In this document: positions 46,287 to 55,851 of the stretch, piece by piece
Numbering within the stretch: the first letter of the stretch is position 1
How the letters are laid out: every line of letters starts with the position of its first letter
NCBI RefSeq assembly: GCF_030295935.1
Contig: NZ_AP027362.1
Coordinates: 1,736,001-1,800,000 of the forward strand
Length of the DNA: 64,000 nt
Direction: 5' to 3'
Origin: Thalassotalea piscium
Lineage (GTDB): Bacteria; Pseudomonadota; Gammaproteobacteria; Enterobacterales; Alteromonadaceae
Made by a program: the position numbers and the translations under genes
The notes under the pieces: model-generated
The model's input: only the letters and a program-made list of their open reading frames with translations
Told to the model about the DNA's origin: nothing
Database searches by the model: none

Positions 46287-46997
46287 ATGTCAATTAATCG
46301 ATCACGACTTGATCGTTATATTAGTGAAAAACTTAATATTAGTCGACGTGATGTACGTTTACTAGTGGCGCAAAAGCGTATTGTAGTTGACGGTAAAACT
46401 ACAGACGATATTAGTTTAATTATCAATAAATTTTCTCATATCGAATTTGATAGTAAAGTTCTACAAGCAAATAAAGCGAGCTATATAATGCTTTATAAAC
46501 CAGTAGGAGTAGTAAGCGCAACAAAAGACGAGCAACATAAAACGGTTATTGACTTACTTACTTTCCCTGAAAAATCAAGCTTACACATTGTTGGACGTTT
46601 AGATTTGAATACTTCTGGATTAGTATTGTTAACTAATGATAGTCGGTGGTCTGAACGATTAACAAAGCCAGAAAATAAAGTTAAAAAAAGGTATATCGTT
46701 ACCTTAAAAAATCCATTAACACCAGATTATATAGCAGCATTTGAACAAGGTATGTATTTTGCTTTTGAAAATGTTACGACTCGACCAGCAACCCTAGCAA
46801 TTTTATCTGACTATGTAGCGCAAGTTGACTTAGTGGAAGGGCGGTATCATCAAATTAAACGGATGTTCGGGCGCTTTCGCAATCCCGTTGTTAATTTACA
46901 TCGTCAATCAATTGGTAAATTGGCGCTAGATAATAAAATTAAAGTCGGAGAAAGCCGGTATTTAACGCCGTTAGAGATTGAGCAGATAGACACTTAA
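46287..46997 (+). CDS. RsuA/RluB-family pseudouridine synthase
   Basis: 236 residues. An N-terminal S4 RNA-binding domain (SRLDRYISEKLNISRRDVRLL) is followed by a catalytic domain with D106 in VGRLDLNTSGLVLLTND, the family signature. KPVGVVSAT near 72 and EGRYHQIKRMFGRF near 189 are the other conserved blocks. By length and the KPxGVV motif it is closest to 16S rRNA Psi516 synthase RsuA, though the exact target is not certain. Start: ATG at 46287 with AGGTGAAG upstream. Confidence 0.92.
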   Translation: MSINRSRLDRYISEKLNISRRDVRLLVAQKRIVVDGKTTDDISLIINKFSHIEFDSKVLQANKASYIMLYKPVGVVSATKDEQHKTVIDLLTFPEKSSLHIVGRLDLNTSGLVLLTNDSRWSERLTKPENKVKKRYIVTLKNPLTPDYIAAFEQGMYFAFENVTTRPATLAILSDYVAQVDLVEGRYHQIKRMFGRFRNPVVNLHRQSIGKLALDNKIKVGESRYLTPLEIEQIDT

Positions 46998-47213
46998 AGC
47001 CAAACCACCTTAAGAGGCGAGTTTCAGTTGGCATTAAAAGTGATTGAGACAAGGCATTGATTGCAAGTAATAGTGTGTCTATTATTAAAATGAATAAGGT
47101 AGTATAGATCGATTTAAACCAATCTTTTAGGCGCTTCACAGTCACTTACTCTCATCGTTGTTTCTTCTTAAAAAGGACTGCCATTCTTGCAAATTAACGC
47201 CTTGATATTAAGT

Positions 47214-47427
47214 AACCTGAACTCGGGTTAAGCAAAGTTACTCAGTAAGCTATTTTTGAGCCTATCTACGTTGAATTTGTTGCCAATAGCCCGCTATTGG
47301 ATCAATAAATTCGCCTTGATATTCACAAAACTATCAATACTGAGAAATAAAGGTTAACTGTTTTAAACAGTGAATAAAATAATGTTTTATGTGAGAAAAT
47401 CAACATTCATTAACCCGAGTTCAGGTT
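47214..47427. repeat. Small inverted-repeat element, family B, copy 2
   Basis: 214 bases bounded by AACCTGAACTCGGGTTAA and its near-perfect complement, flanked by AAGT on both sides (4-bp target duplication). The inner AATAGCCCGCTATT palindrome and TTCGCCTTGATATTCAC segment align with copies 1 and 3. It lies in the 713-base gap between the pseudouridine synthase gene and metY. The remainder of the gap holds the metY promoter and no convincing gene. Confidence 0.88.
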
Positions 47428-47541
47428 AAGTACCTATGACACGCTGAATTCTGCATCTTGAGGTGGCTTGGGTATAAACTTACCAATCCCCATTTCTCAG
47501 TCAACTATTAATCTAAAAACGGTTAAAAAGTAATAAACTTA

Positions 47542-47573
47542 TTGTAATTGGCGTTTTGGATGGCTAGACTGCT
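47542..47573 (+). promoter_or_regulatory. metY promoter with tandem MetJ boxes
   Basis: The -35 is TTGTAA (47542-47547) and the -10 is TAGACT (47565-47570) with a 17-base spacer. Two adjacent 8-mers GGATGGCT and AGACTGCT (47558-47573) match the MetJ consensus AGACGTCT at most positions and cover the -10. The same layout recurs before metC. Confidence 0.82.
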
Positions 47574-47710
47574 AAATAATTCATTACACATTATGGACAA
47601 CGATTTAAGCTTAGATAGGATTAGTTGGTCGAAAAAACCAGCTTTTACCTTGCGTATCCTTTTCTGGCATATACCAATAGAACAACAATTATTATTAGGA
47701 GTTAAATAGC

Positions 47711-48982
47711 ATGAGATTAGAGTCAATTGCCTTACATGAAGGTTATAAATCAGAAGAAACAACAAAATCTGCTGCCGTACCAATTTATCAGACAACATCT
47801 TACACCTTTGATAATACTCAACACGGCGCAGATTTATTTGACCTTAAAGTACCAGGTAATATTTATACCCGTATTATGAATCCAACTACTGATGTATTAG
47901 AAAAGCGCATGGCGGCTATGGAGGGTGGTATTGGTGCATTATGCGTAGCTTCTGGAATGGCTGCTATTACTTATGCTATACAATGCCTCTGTGAGGTTGG
48001 TGATAATATTGTAAGTACAAGCGAACTCTATGGCGGCACCTACAACTTCTTTGCACACACCTTACCAAGACAAGGTGTTGAAGCACGTATGGTTTCGTAT
48101 AATGATTATCAAGGCTTTGAAAATGCGATTGACGAAAATACAAAAGCAGTATTTTGTGAATCTATTGGTAACCCTGCTGGTAATGTTGTTGATATAACTA
48201 GACTAGCGGAAATTGCCCATAAACATGGTGTACCATTAATTGTCGATAATACGGTTGCAACCCCTTATTTATGCAGACCTTTTGAGCTAGGCGCAGATAT
48301 TGTAGTGCACTCTCTAACTAAATATATTGGTGGCCACGGCACTTCAATTGGTGGTGTTATTATTGACTCAGGAAAGTTTGACTGGGTTGCGAATAAACAG
48401 CGCTTTCCAATGTTAAATGAGCCAGATCCTTCATACCATAACGTAGTTTACACTGAAGCATTGGGGCCTGCAGCATATATTGGCCGTTGTCGTGTAGTGC
48501 CTTTGAGGAATACTGGCGCAGCGTTATCACCTATGAATGCTTTTCAGATTTTACAAGGTCTTGAAACACTAGGTTTACGTATGGATCGGCATTGTGAAAA
48601 CGCAGAAAAACTTGCCGCATACTTACAGCAACATAGCAAAGTTACATGGGTTAATTATGCAGCATTACCTGATAGCCCTTATTTTGCAAGCGCTGAAAAA
48701 ATAACTAGCGGTAAAGCTTCAGGCATTATTAGCTTTGGGGTTGAGGGCGGCATTGAAGCATGCGCTAGGTTTATAGACTCACTTGAAATGATCTTACGAT
48801 TAGTTAATATTGGTGATGCTAAGTCACTTGCATGTCATCCTGCATCAACAACACATCGCCAGTTGAATGACAAAGAACTGGCATCAGCAGGTGTTAGTGC
48901 AGACTTGATCAGAATATCGGTTGGTATAGAGCATATTGATGATATTATTGCAGATGTAAGTCAGGCATTAGATAAAGCGTAG
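47711..48982 (+). CDS. metY: O-acetylhomoserine sulfhydrylase
   Basis: Joins O-acetylhomoserine and sulfide (or a sulfur donor) to homocysteine, a direct route to methionine. 423 residues of the Cys/Met-metabolism PLP family. The PLP Lys is K204 in [38 protein letters not shown] near 56 and [18 protein letters not shown] near 99 are family blocks. The length and the RCRVVPLRN-containing insertion fit MetY and not MetB. Its promoter carries MetJ boxes, so it is expected to be repressed when S-adenosylmethionine is high. Start: ATG at 47711 after TTAGGAG. Confidence 0.94.
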   Translation: MRLESIALHEGYKSEETTKSAAVPIYQTTSYTFDNTQHGADLFDLKVPGNIYTRIMNPTTDVLEKRMAAMEGGIGALCVASGMAAITYAIQCLCEVGDNIVSTSELYGGTYNFFAHTLPRQGVEARMVSYNDYQGFENAIDENTKAVFCESIGNPAGNVVDITRLAEIAHKHGVPLIVDNTVATPYLCRPFELGADIVVHSLTKYIGGHGTSIGGVIIDSGKFDWVANKQRFPMLNEPDPSYHNVVYTEALGPAAYIGRCRVVPLRNTGAALSPMNAFQILQGLETLGLRMDRHCENAEKLAAYLQQHSKVTWVNYAALPDSPYFASAEKITSGKASGIISFGVEGGIEACARFIDSLEMILRLVNIGDAKSLACHPASTTHRQLNDKELASAGVSADLIRISVGIEHIDDIIADVSQALDKA

Positions 48983-49060
48983 TTTTATAACTGCTTAAGC
49001 GTTAGATTATAGTCTACTTTATTAAAAGTAGACTTAATTAATAATAATTGGAGTACAATT

Positions 49061-49366
49061 TTGAAAAAATTACTACAAGTTGATTTTGATTTTTCAGGCC
49101 CTTTTGGTGAAGAAATGTCGAATGCTTTGTTAGGTTTAGCTGAATCTATTAATAATGAAGCAGGTGTTATTTGGAAGATTTGGACAGAAAGCGAAAAAGA
49201 TCAAATAGCCGGTGGTGTTTACTTATTTGAAGATGAAGAAAGCGCAAAAGCCTATTTAGCAATGCATTCTGCTCGCCTAACTGAGATGGGAGTAAAAGGG
49301 GTTAGAGGTAAAATATTTGATATTAATATGCCTTTATCGACGATCAACAAAAGCCCTGTCAGTTAA
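49061..49366 (+). CDS. YdhR-family monooxygenase-like protein
   Basis: 101 residues of the dimeric ABM-like fold. It contains LLQVDFDFSGPFGEEM at the start, GVIWKIWTESEKDQIAGGVYLFEDEESAKAYL in the middle and GVRGKIFDINMPLS at the end, closely following E. coli YdhR (101 residues). YdhR is a putative mono-oxygenase of unknown substrate. The start is TTG at 49061 with TTGGAG eight bases upstream; no ATG is available. It follows metY after 78 bases. Confidence 0.87.
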   Translation: MKKLLQVDFDFSGPFGEEMSNALLGLAESINNEAGVIWKIWTESEKDQIAGGVYLFEDEESAKAYLAMHSARLTEMGVKGVRGKIFDINMPLSTINKSPVS

Positions 49367-49449
49367 TCATGATATGACATCATTTTTATAATTACAGGAA
49401 ATTACTCGCTCAACTAGGTTGGGTATTGTTTTACTATTGGGTCAACACA

Positions 49450-50307
49450 ATGAAAATGTCCTTTATTCTTTTTATCAGTGCCTTAGTTGTATTTAATGTG
49501 AATGCTCAGACTAACAATCCAACCCTCGCCACGCAAAAAAATCAAAAGATTCAAGTACTCAATTTTGGTACATTTCACTTTGGCACAACACCTGATGCAA
49601 ACAGTACTGAATTTGATGAAGAAGATGAGAAATCTCAAAAAGAAGTAAGAGCGCTCTCAAAAATGCTTGCTACTTTTAAGCCCACTATTATTTGTGTTGA
49701 AGCTCTCCCTGAGGAAAATGAACAACTTAATTTGTTGTACCAACAATTTGTAAAAAATCCTGAAAAGTTAATCACTTCTGGTGGTGAAACGAGTATGGTG
49801 GCATTTGATGTAGCTCGACTGAATAATATTGAAAAAATTTATGGTATAGACAATAAAATGAATTACAACTACAGCGTGGGTGATTTTTTTGAAAGCAGCC
49901 CAGACTATACAAACGCCATAGATTCAGAAACATACCTAGAAATAACCAATACCCCGTTTAAAGATTATCCAGAAATTGCAGCGCTAGATGAACAGTACGA
50001 AACCTTGTCATTAATTGATAAATTAAGGCTAATTAATCATCCTGTAAAACTTGATGCGTCGATCAATGCTAATGCAGATAAATTATTATATGTAGGATCA
50101 GAAAATAATTTTGAAGGTGCTGATAATGCAGCTGTTTTTTATCATAGAAATATGAAAATTTATTCTAACCTCAATCGTATCAAAATGGATGAAAATGACC
50201 GTGTTTTTATTCTAATGGGATCTGCTCATACTGCGTTTTTGAGAGAGTTTATTCAAAGAAGTCCTAAATTTGAAATGGTAGATACCTTAGACTATTTAAA
50301 AAAATAA
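49450..50307 (+). CDS. Exported DUF5694-family protein
   Basis: About 285 residues with a signal peptide (MKMSFILFISALVVFNVNAQ). The mature part matches the DUF5694 family, which is related to TraB/GumN proteins: VLNFGTFHFG near 36, KPTIICVEALPEENEQL near 77, and a late FILMGSAHTAFLREF with the conserved Gly and His. The metal-type His and Glu suggest an exported hydrolase or heme-binding protein, but no function is established. Start: ATG at 49450; the frame extends 24 bases upstream without support. Confidence 0.8.
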   Translation: MKMSFILFISALVVFNVNAQTNNPTLATQKNQKIQVLNFGTFHFGTTPDANSTEFDEEDEKSQKEVRALSKMLATFKPTIICVEALPEENEQLNLLYQQFVKNPEKLITSGGETSMVAFDVARLNNIEKIYGIDNKMNYNYSVGDFFESSPDYTNAIDSETYLEITNTPFKDYPEIAALDEQYETLSLIDKLRLINHPVKLDASINANADKLLYVGSENNFEGADNAAVFYHRNMKIYSNLNRIKMDENDRVFILMGSAHTAFLREFIQRSPKFEMVDTLDYLKK

Positions 50308-50561
50308 TAAACATTGTTTATGTGCAGTAAATAAAGTTTTTATTGCTTTAGTTATTCGTTGATTTAATTGAAGAAAATGTAGTTGTAAAATATTACTAAA
50401 TAATAATTGCATATTCTAAAAAAGGTGCTAAATTTAGCGCGTTATGCTGCTTCGTCGATTAACACGAACTTAAAATCCGTCCTACATCTACTGAAAATAC
50501 ATCTTTAAAAATTAGCATAACTTGGCAAAACATATGGCTTAATTTTTGAGGGTTACCAACT

Positions 50562-52007
50562 GTGTATAAAACGCTTATTGTTGTCGATAATGAACAAATT
50601 GATCTTGGTGAAGGTCGATCAGACGTTATTAGTTTTGAAAAATATTTACGTGAATATCCTAAATTAAATGAGCCTAAAACGCGCATTATCAATTTATGTG
50701 ATACAGAACAATATTTAAGTAAAGGCTATTATTGTTCGTTACTTGCAGAAGCACGTAATCATTTTGTATTACCAAGTTTAAAAACTATTAATGGCTTACG
50801 CAATATTACTCACGATAGTGATAGTACCGCAGTGTTCTCTCACTTATTGAGTGACTTGGGTACGGTTATTAACAAACAAGTATGGTTTGGAAAAACCGAT
50901 AATAGAGAATTCGACAAATTATCAGCAAAACTTTTCGCTTTATATCCAGCTCCATTACTTAATTTGAATGTTCAATCGCTAGACGGAAAGCCTAATATAA
51001 CGATTACTCGCACTTCATTTTCCGAGCTTGATAAACAGCAACAAGAAAGCTTTTTACAACACCTTGATGATTTTAAACAAACCGTGTGGCGTATTAACAA
51101 CAAACGTAAAAACTTTCGCTGGGATATGGCCATTTTGGTTGATCATGAAGATAAAGTGCCACCAAGTAACAAAGAGGCAATATCGCGCTTTGTAAAAGCT
51201 GCGAGCAAGTATGGTATTAACGCAGAGGTTGTAAGTATTGAACAACTTGATGACATAGCACATTACGATGCCTTGTTTATTCGTGAAACTACCGCAATTG
51301 ATCACCACACTTATCGTCTAGCACGTAAAGCGGAAGACTTAGGTTTGGTCGTTATCGACGATTCAGCTTCTATTTTACGTTGTTGTAATAAAGTGTACTT
51401 GCATGACGCGTTTAATTATAAAAAAGTACGTAGCCCCAAAACTCAAGTGGTTAGTGATCAAAGTGCTGAAACCATAGCTTTCTTAGAAGGTATGTTTAAT
51501 TACCCTGTAGTATTAAAAATGCCTGAGGGATCATTTTCTAATGGTGTATTCAAAGCTAAAGATCGTGCTGAGTTAACAACTAAGCTCGAAGATATGTTTA
51601 AAGTAAGTGCATTGGTTTTAGTACAAGAATATTTATATACAGAATTCGATTGGCGCATAGGTGTATTAAATGGGCGTGCTATTTATGCTTGTAAATACTT
51701 AATGGCCAGAGATCATTGGCAAATTTATAATCATAAAGCTAAACGATTCTTCTCTGGCGGTTTTGAAACACTTCCAACATTTGAGGTGCCAAAATATGTA
51801 CTTGATGCAGCGCTTCGCGCAACTAGTGTTGTTGGTTCAGGGCTTTATGGCGTTGATATTAAGGATGTTGATAATAAAGCGTATGTACTAGAGGTGAATG
51901 ACAATCCAAGTATTGATTATAAAGTTGAAGATGCTTACTTAAAAGATGAGTTATATATGCAAATTATGGCTGAGTTTCATCGTCGCTTGGAAGAGCGTGG
52001 ACGCTAA
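50562..52007 (+). CDS. RimK-like ATP-grasp ligase with extra N-terminal domain
   Basis: 481 residues. An N-terminal domain of about 190 residues found in RimK relatives (LIVVDNEQIDLGEGRSDVISFEKYL at the start) precedes a RimK/GshB-type ATP-grasp fold. The latter has FNYPVVLKMPEGSFSNGVFKAKDR near 312, the hinge ALVLVQEYLYTEFDWRIGVLNGR near 352, and metal ligands ending in VLEVNDNPSIDYKVED near 450. Such enzymes form amide bonds to carboxylates, often adding amino acids. Start: GTG at 50562. It is separated by three bases from the GNAT-peptidase gene, so the two act as one unit; this pair recurs in other gammaproteobacteria and its product is not known to me. Confidence 0.88.
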   Translation: MYKTLIVVDNEQIDLGEGRSDVISFEKYLREYPKLNEPKTRIINLCDTEQYLSKGYYCSLLAEARNHFVLPSLKTINGLRNITHDSDSTAVFSHLLSDLGTVINKQVWFGKTDNREFDKLSAKLFALYPAPLLNLNVQSLDGKPNITITRTSFSELDKQQQESFLQHLDDFKQTVWRINNKRKNFRWDMAILVDHEDKVPPSNKEAISRFVKAASKYGINAEVVSIEQLDDIAHYDALFIRETTAIDHHTYRLARKAEDLGLVVIDDSASILRCCNKVYLHDAFNYKKVRSPKTQVVSDQSAETIAFLEGMFNYPVVLKMPEGSFSNGVFKAKDRAELTTKLEDMFKVSALVLVQEYLYTEFDWRIGVLNGRAIYACKYLMARDHWQIYNHKAKRFFSGGFETLPTFEVPKYVLDAALRATSVVGSGLYGVDIKDVDNKAYVLEVNDNPSIDYKVEDAYLKDELYMQIMAEFHRRLEERGR

Positions 52008-52010
52008 TTA

Positions 52011-53156
52011 ATGGTAAGTACAACACTGGAATTTAACTACCGCTTTGCATCACTGGCCGATCTTGATGCTCTTGTTGTATTAGAGAATAACTGCTTTGTA
52101 TACGACAAACTAAGTAAGCGTAGCTTTCGTCATTGGATAAAAGCCAATACAGGTGTTTTATTAGTGGCAGAAACTGTTGCTGAATTAAATAAAGAAGTTG
52201 TTGGCTATGGCTTAGTTTGGTGCCATAAAGGTACACGTTTAGCACGTTTATATTCACTTGCAATAAGCCCAAAATGGCGTGGTCAAAATATTGCTAAACA
52301 GCTACTGACAAAACTTGAAACTGAAACATTACAACGTAAGCGATATTTTTTACGACTAGAGGTTTCTAAAACCAACGTTAGCGCCATTAGTTTATATGAA
52401 AGTTTAGGTTATCGGATTTTTGGAGAGTTTAGTGATTATTATGAAGATCACAGTGATGCTTACCGTATGCAAAAACAATTATTGCGTAAACAGGCATCTG
52501 ATTTTCAAAATTCTACACAGTGGTATCAACAAACGACAGAATTTACATGTGGCCCTGCATCTTTGATGATGGCAATGAATAGCTTAGATAATCTGTTAGT
52601 AATGGAACAACGTTTAGAGCTCGATCTTTGGCGTGAATCAACAACTATTTTTATGACATCGGGTCATGGAGGTTGCCATCCTGTAGGTTTAGCTAATGCT
52701 GCAAAGTTGCGAGGCTTTGAAGCTAAAGTGTTTCTTAACCAGCAAACGCCTCTATTTATTGATGGTGTTAGATCTCTGCATAAAAAAAACATTATGGAGC
52801 GTGTTCATCAGCAATTTATGGAAAATGCAGATATACAAAAAGTAGGGGTAGAGTTTTGTGATATTGACCAACTTCATTTAACAAGGCTACTTAGCGAAGG
52901 TTATGCCATAATCATGCTAATTAGTACTTATCGTTTAGACGGCAAAAAGGCACCACATTGGGTGACAATTACTGGTTTTGATGAGCTTTGTTTCTATGTC
53001 AATGATCCTGATTTAGATGAAAAATATCAACTGCCAATTGACTGCCAATACTTACCTATATCTCGTGAGAACTTCGATAAAATGTCGATGTTTGGTTCAG
53101 GTAAGCTTCGGACAGCCGTTGCGTTAAAGTTAAGTGAAAGTACTAGGGCGTGTTGA
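52011..53156 (+). CDS. GNAT acetyltransferase fused to a C39-like cysteine peptidase
   Basis: 381 residues, two domains. GNAT (about 7-155) has an acetyl-CoA loop in LAISPKWRGQNIAKQLLTKL and VSKTNVSAISLYESLGYRIFGE. The C39-like papain-fold domain (about 165-375) has Cys180 in TTEFTCGPASLMMAM, His316 in PHWVTITGFDE and Asp332 in VNDPDLDE, a complete triad. It likely acylates and trims, or cross-processes, a peptide made or extended by the neighbouring ligase. The last four residues (RAC and part of Thr) and the stop codon come from repeat element C copy 2, which starts at 53144, so the original C-terminus has been altered. Confidence 0.88.
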   Translation: MVSTTLEFNYRFASLADLDALVVLENNCFVYDKLSKRSFRHWIKANTGVLLVAETVAELNKEVVGYGLVWCHKGTRLARLYSLAISPKWRGQNIAKQLLTKLETETLQRKRYFLRLEVSKTNVSAISLYESLGYRIFGEFSDYYEDHSDAYRMQKQLLRKQASDFQNSTQWYQQTTEFTCGPASLMMAMNSLDNLLVMEQRLELDLWRESTTIFMTSGHGGCHPVGLANAAKLRGFEAKVFLNQQTPLFIDGVRSLHKKNIMERVHQQFMENADIQKVGVEFCDIDQLHLTRLLSEGYAIIMLISTYRLDGKKAPHWVTITGFDELCFYVNDPDLDEKYQLPIDCQYLPISRENFDKMSMFGSGKLRTAVALKLSESTRAC

Positions 53157-53410
53157 TCTTTCGAGTACAAATTTTGTACGAATTAAACATGATTTAATTG
53201 AGGCGTAGCGAATAAAGTGTAGTATTCTACATAAATGAGCTAGAACGAAAAATAAATCATGTTTAAACGTATCCGTAAGACAGCGCCTCTTTGGTTTTTC
53301 TACGGTGTTTTCACTTAGTTATGGGGAACAACCCCATTACATAAGTTCAGCCTTATATAAACACCAAATAAATCGCTGCAAAAATGTACAGAAAAGTCCA
53401 ACATGCCCTA
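53144..53410. repeat. Small inverted-repeat element, family C, copy 2
   Basis: 267 bases from TAGGGCGTGTTGATC to a slightly decayed complement (TGCCCTA end). It aligns with copy 1 except for about 49 missing bases. Its left end lies inside the coding frame of the GNAT-peptidase gene and provides the stop TGA at 53154-53156. Between it and the IS66 element (53411-53552) nothing is recognised. Confidence 0.9.
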
Positions 53411-53633
53411 ATTCGGTTAATTAAATACCTGCGAAGCAATTTAATTAGCCGTCAAAAGTAATCAATCGCTAGAAATAGTCTATTTATCTCTTAAACATGA
53501 TCTTTAGAATGAGCTAGTGTAGTCTTTAAGTACCTACAGAGTGTGATTATATGTAAGCGTCGGTTAAACCACACCTTTTCAATAATCGCCAAACTAAATA
53601 AACTCCTCAATAATTTACTATTGAGGATATATC

Positions 53634-53936
53634 ATGACCCGAAGAACGTTAGATGATTGGACGAAACTTATTGAACAACAAGCCCAAAGTGGCTTATCTA
53701 TTCTTGCTTTTTGTAGGCAACACCTGATACCTACGTCAAATTTTTATAAATACCGACATAAAATTGAACACCTCAATCAAACATCGGGTTTTGTAAAAGC
53801 TAAGGTAGCAACAAAGGTAACAACTCAACCTGCCGATGCAACAATACACATAGTCTTTGGTGACACAAGGTTAACGCTACCTCATCATTGCGAGCCAACA
53901 TGGTTAGCTGAACTTATTAAAGCGTTACACGCATGA
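53634..53936 (+). CDS. tnpA: IS66 accessory protein TnpA
   Basis: 100 residues, the first gene of IS66 elements. The helix-turn-helix region WTKLIEQQAQSGLSILAFCRQHLIPTSNFYKYRHK matches the TnpA family (PF01527-like). It helps TnpC by DNA binding. Its stop overlaps the start of tnpB (ATGA). Confidence 0.93.
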   Translation: MTRRTLDDWTKLIEQQAQSGLSILAFCRQHLIPTSNFYKYRHKIEHLNQTSGFVKAKVATKVTTQPADATIHIVFGDTRLTLPHHCEPTWLAELIKALHA

Positions 53937-54283
53937 AGATGTTTGTTGATGTGCCAGATGTCTATTTACACCGCCAGTTTGTCGACTTTCGCAAATCCAT
54001 TAATGGTTTATCGGCTTTGCTCGATAGTGAGCTGCAATTACCCGTGCTCTCTGGGGCTTTGTTTGTGTTTTGTAATAAAGGTCGCGATAAATTAAAAATT
54101 TTGTATTGGGATCAGACGGGTTTTGCGCTGTGGTATAAACGCCTTGAGCGAGATAAATTTAAGTGGCCAACAAGGTTAACTGAATCGACCATGGAGCTCA
54201 CCGAGCAGCAATTACATTGGCTGTTATCTGGCTTTGATGTGGTGGGCCATCAAGCGATGAGCCTCGATAATTTGTCCTTATAA
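53933..54283 (+). CDS. tnpB: IS66 accessory protein TnpB
   Basis: 116 residues of the IS66 Orf2 family: VYLHRQFVDFRKSINGLSAL, then LFVFCNKGRDKLKILYWDQTGFALWYKRLE, the family signature. Required for IS66 transposition in known members, with an unclear role. Coupled to tnpA by a 4-base overlap. Confidence 0.95.
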   Translation: MKMFVDVPDVYLHRQFVDFRKSINGLSALLDSELQLPVLSGALFVFCNKGRDKLKILYWDQTGFALWYKRLERDKFKWPTRLTESTMELTEQQLHWLLSGFDVVGHQAMSLDNLSL

Positions 54284-54369
54284 CCTGCGATCATAAGCAG
54301 CAGTTATCGATCACGAAATAGTCTAGGTAATAACAACAACTTAACCATTTACTCTGGTAAAATAACTGC

Positions 54370-55851
54370 ATGAATACCAAGACTAAACTTCACCAACGTA
54401 TTGCTCAGTTAGAGCGGTTATTAGCAGAAAAAGACGCACGTTTACTGTTCCTTGAAGAGCAGTTTCGCCTAGCGCAGCAAAAACAATTCGGTAAAAGTGG
54501 TGAAGGCTTTGCAGGTCAAGGGGAATTGTTCAACGAGGCGGAAGAAATCGCTGTGCTTGCTGAAACTGAGCAACAAGACATCAGCTATCGCCGTAATAAA
54601 CCAAAGCGTAAACCCTTACCGAAAGACTTACCACGGGAAGTGGTGGTGCATGATATTAGCGACGCTGAGAAAGTGTGCGTTTGTTGTCATGCTCAATTAC
54701 ATAAAATCGGTGAAGACATCACTGAAAAACTAGACTTCATCCCGGCACAAGTCAAAGTTATTGAACATGTTCGCCCTAAATACGCGTGTCGTGAATGCGA
54801 AAAAACAGGCACTAGCAACCCGATTAAACAAGCGTTGATGCCAGTAAGTCCTATCCCTAAAGGCATTGCTACTGCAAGTTTACTGAGTCAACTCATTACC
54901 AGTAAATATCAATATGGTTTGCCTCTTTATCGCCAAGAATCATTATTCAAACAATACGGTATCGCGCTCAGTCGCCAAACAATGAGTGATTGGATGCTCA
55001 AATCAGCAGCGTTATTTCCCCCGCTCATCAAACGGCTTAAGGAAGAATTACGAAAACAAGCAGTGATACATGCCGATGAGACTACGGTCAATGTCATCAA
55101 GTCTGACAAAATAAAAAGTTACATGTGGTTGTATTGCACGGGCACGGATTCCCCCATGCCCACTAGTTCAATCCCAAATATTATCTTATACGATTATCAT
55201 GATAGCCGTGCAGGTCGCTGCGTGGTTGATTATCTCGACGGCTATTCGGGCTACCTTCAAGTTGATGGTTATCAAGCCTATCATCAAACCCAAGCAACCT
55301 TAGTGGGTTGTTGGGCACATGCGCGGCGTAAATTCATTGAAGCCAAACAAGCACAACCCAAAGGAAAAAGTGGTAAAGCTGATGTGGCGCTAAGTTATAT
55401 TCAAAAATTGTACGGTATTGAATCGCGTTTTAAAAATACAACTCCAGAAGAGACTTACGAGGCTCGCCAAACTCAAGCCAAACCGATACTAGATAAATTA
55501 CACGGTTGGTTTACTCAACAAAATGTGTTGCCCAAAAACAAATTAGGTGAAGCTATCACGTATCTGAGTAATCAGTGGCCAAAATTGGTGGGTTACCTCG
55601 AAGACGGTCGCTTGAGCATCGACAATAATCGTGCAGAGCGGGCAATAAAGTCCTTCGTTATCGGACGTAAAAATTGGTTGTTTAGCCAAACCGCTAACGG
55701 TGCCGATGCGAGTGCTGCACTGTATAGTATTATCGAAACCGCTAAAGCTAATGGCTTAGTTCCATTTGATTATGTCAAGCAATGTCTTGAAGAGTTATGT
55801 AAACCACACCCTGATATTGACGCAATATTGCCGTGGAACATCAAGCGTTAG
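54370..55851 (+). CDS. tnpC: IS66 transposase TnpC
   Basis: 493 residues. An N-terminal leucine-zipper-like helix (LHQRIAQLERLLAEKDARL) precedes a Cys-rich zinc motif (CVCCHAQLH, then YACRECEKTG near 120-142). The DDE catalytic core has first Asp in VIHADETTVNV near 236, second in GYLQVDGYQAYHQT near 298, and Glu in SIDNNRAERAIKSF near 421. The C-terminal IS66_C tail is present (LYSIIETAKANGLVPFDY). Apparently intact. Confidence 0.96.
   Translation: MNTKTKLHQRIAQLERLLAEKDARLLFLEEQFRLAQQKQFGKSGEGFAGQGELFNEAEEIAVLAETEQQDISYRRNKPKRKPLPKDLPREVVVHDISDAEKVCVCCHAQLHKIGEDITEKLDFIPAQVKVIEHVRPKYACRECEKTGTSNPIKQALMPVSPIPKGIATASLLSQLITSKYQYGLPLYRQESLFKQYGIALSRQTMSDWMLKSAALFPPLIKRLKEELRKQAVIHADETTVNVIKSDKIKSYMWLYCTGTDSPMPTSSIPNIILYDYHDSRAGRCVVDYLDGYSGYLQVDGYQAYHQTQATLVGCWAHARRKFIEAKQAQPKGKSGKADVALSYIQKLYGIESRFKNTTPEETYEARQTQAKPILDKLHGWFTQQNVLPKNKLGEAITYLSNQWPKLVGYLEDGRLSIDNNRAERAIKSFVIGRKNWLFSQTANGADASAALYSIIETAKANGLVPFDYVKQCLEELCKPHPDIDAILPWNIKR

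Noticed and set aside
46939-47145. 68-codon minus-strand frame with one hydrophobic helix overlapping the end of the pseudouridine synthase gene
   Set aside because: It overlaps a well-supported gene by 59 bases, starts at a GTG without a good ribosome site and has no recognisable family. Not enough support.
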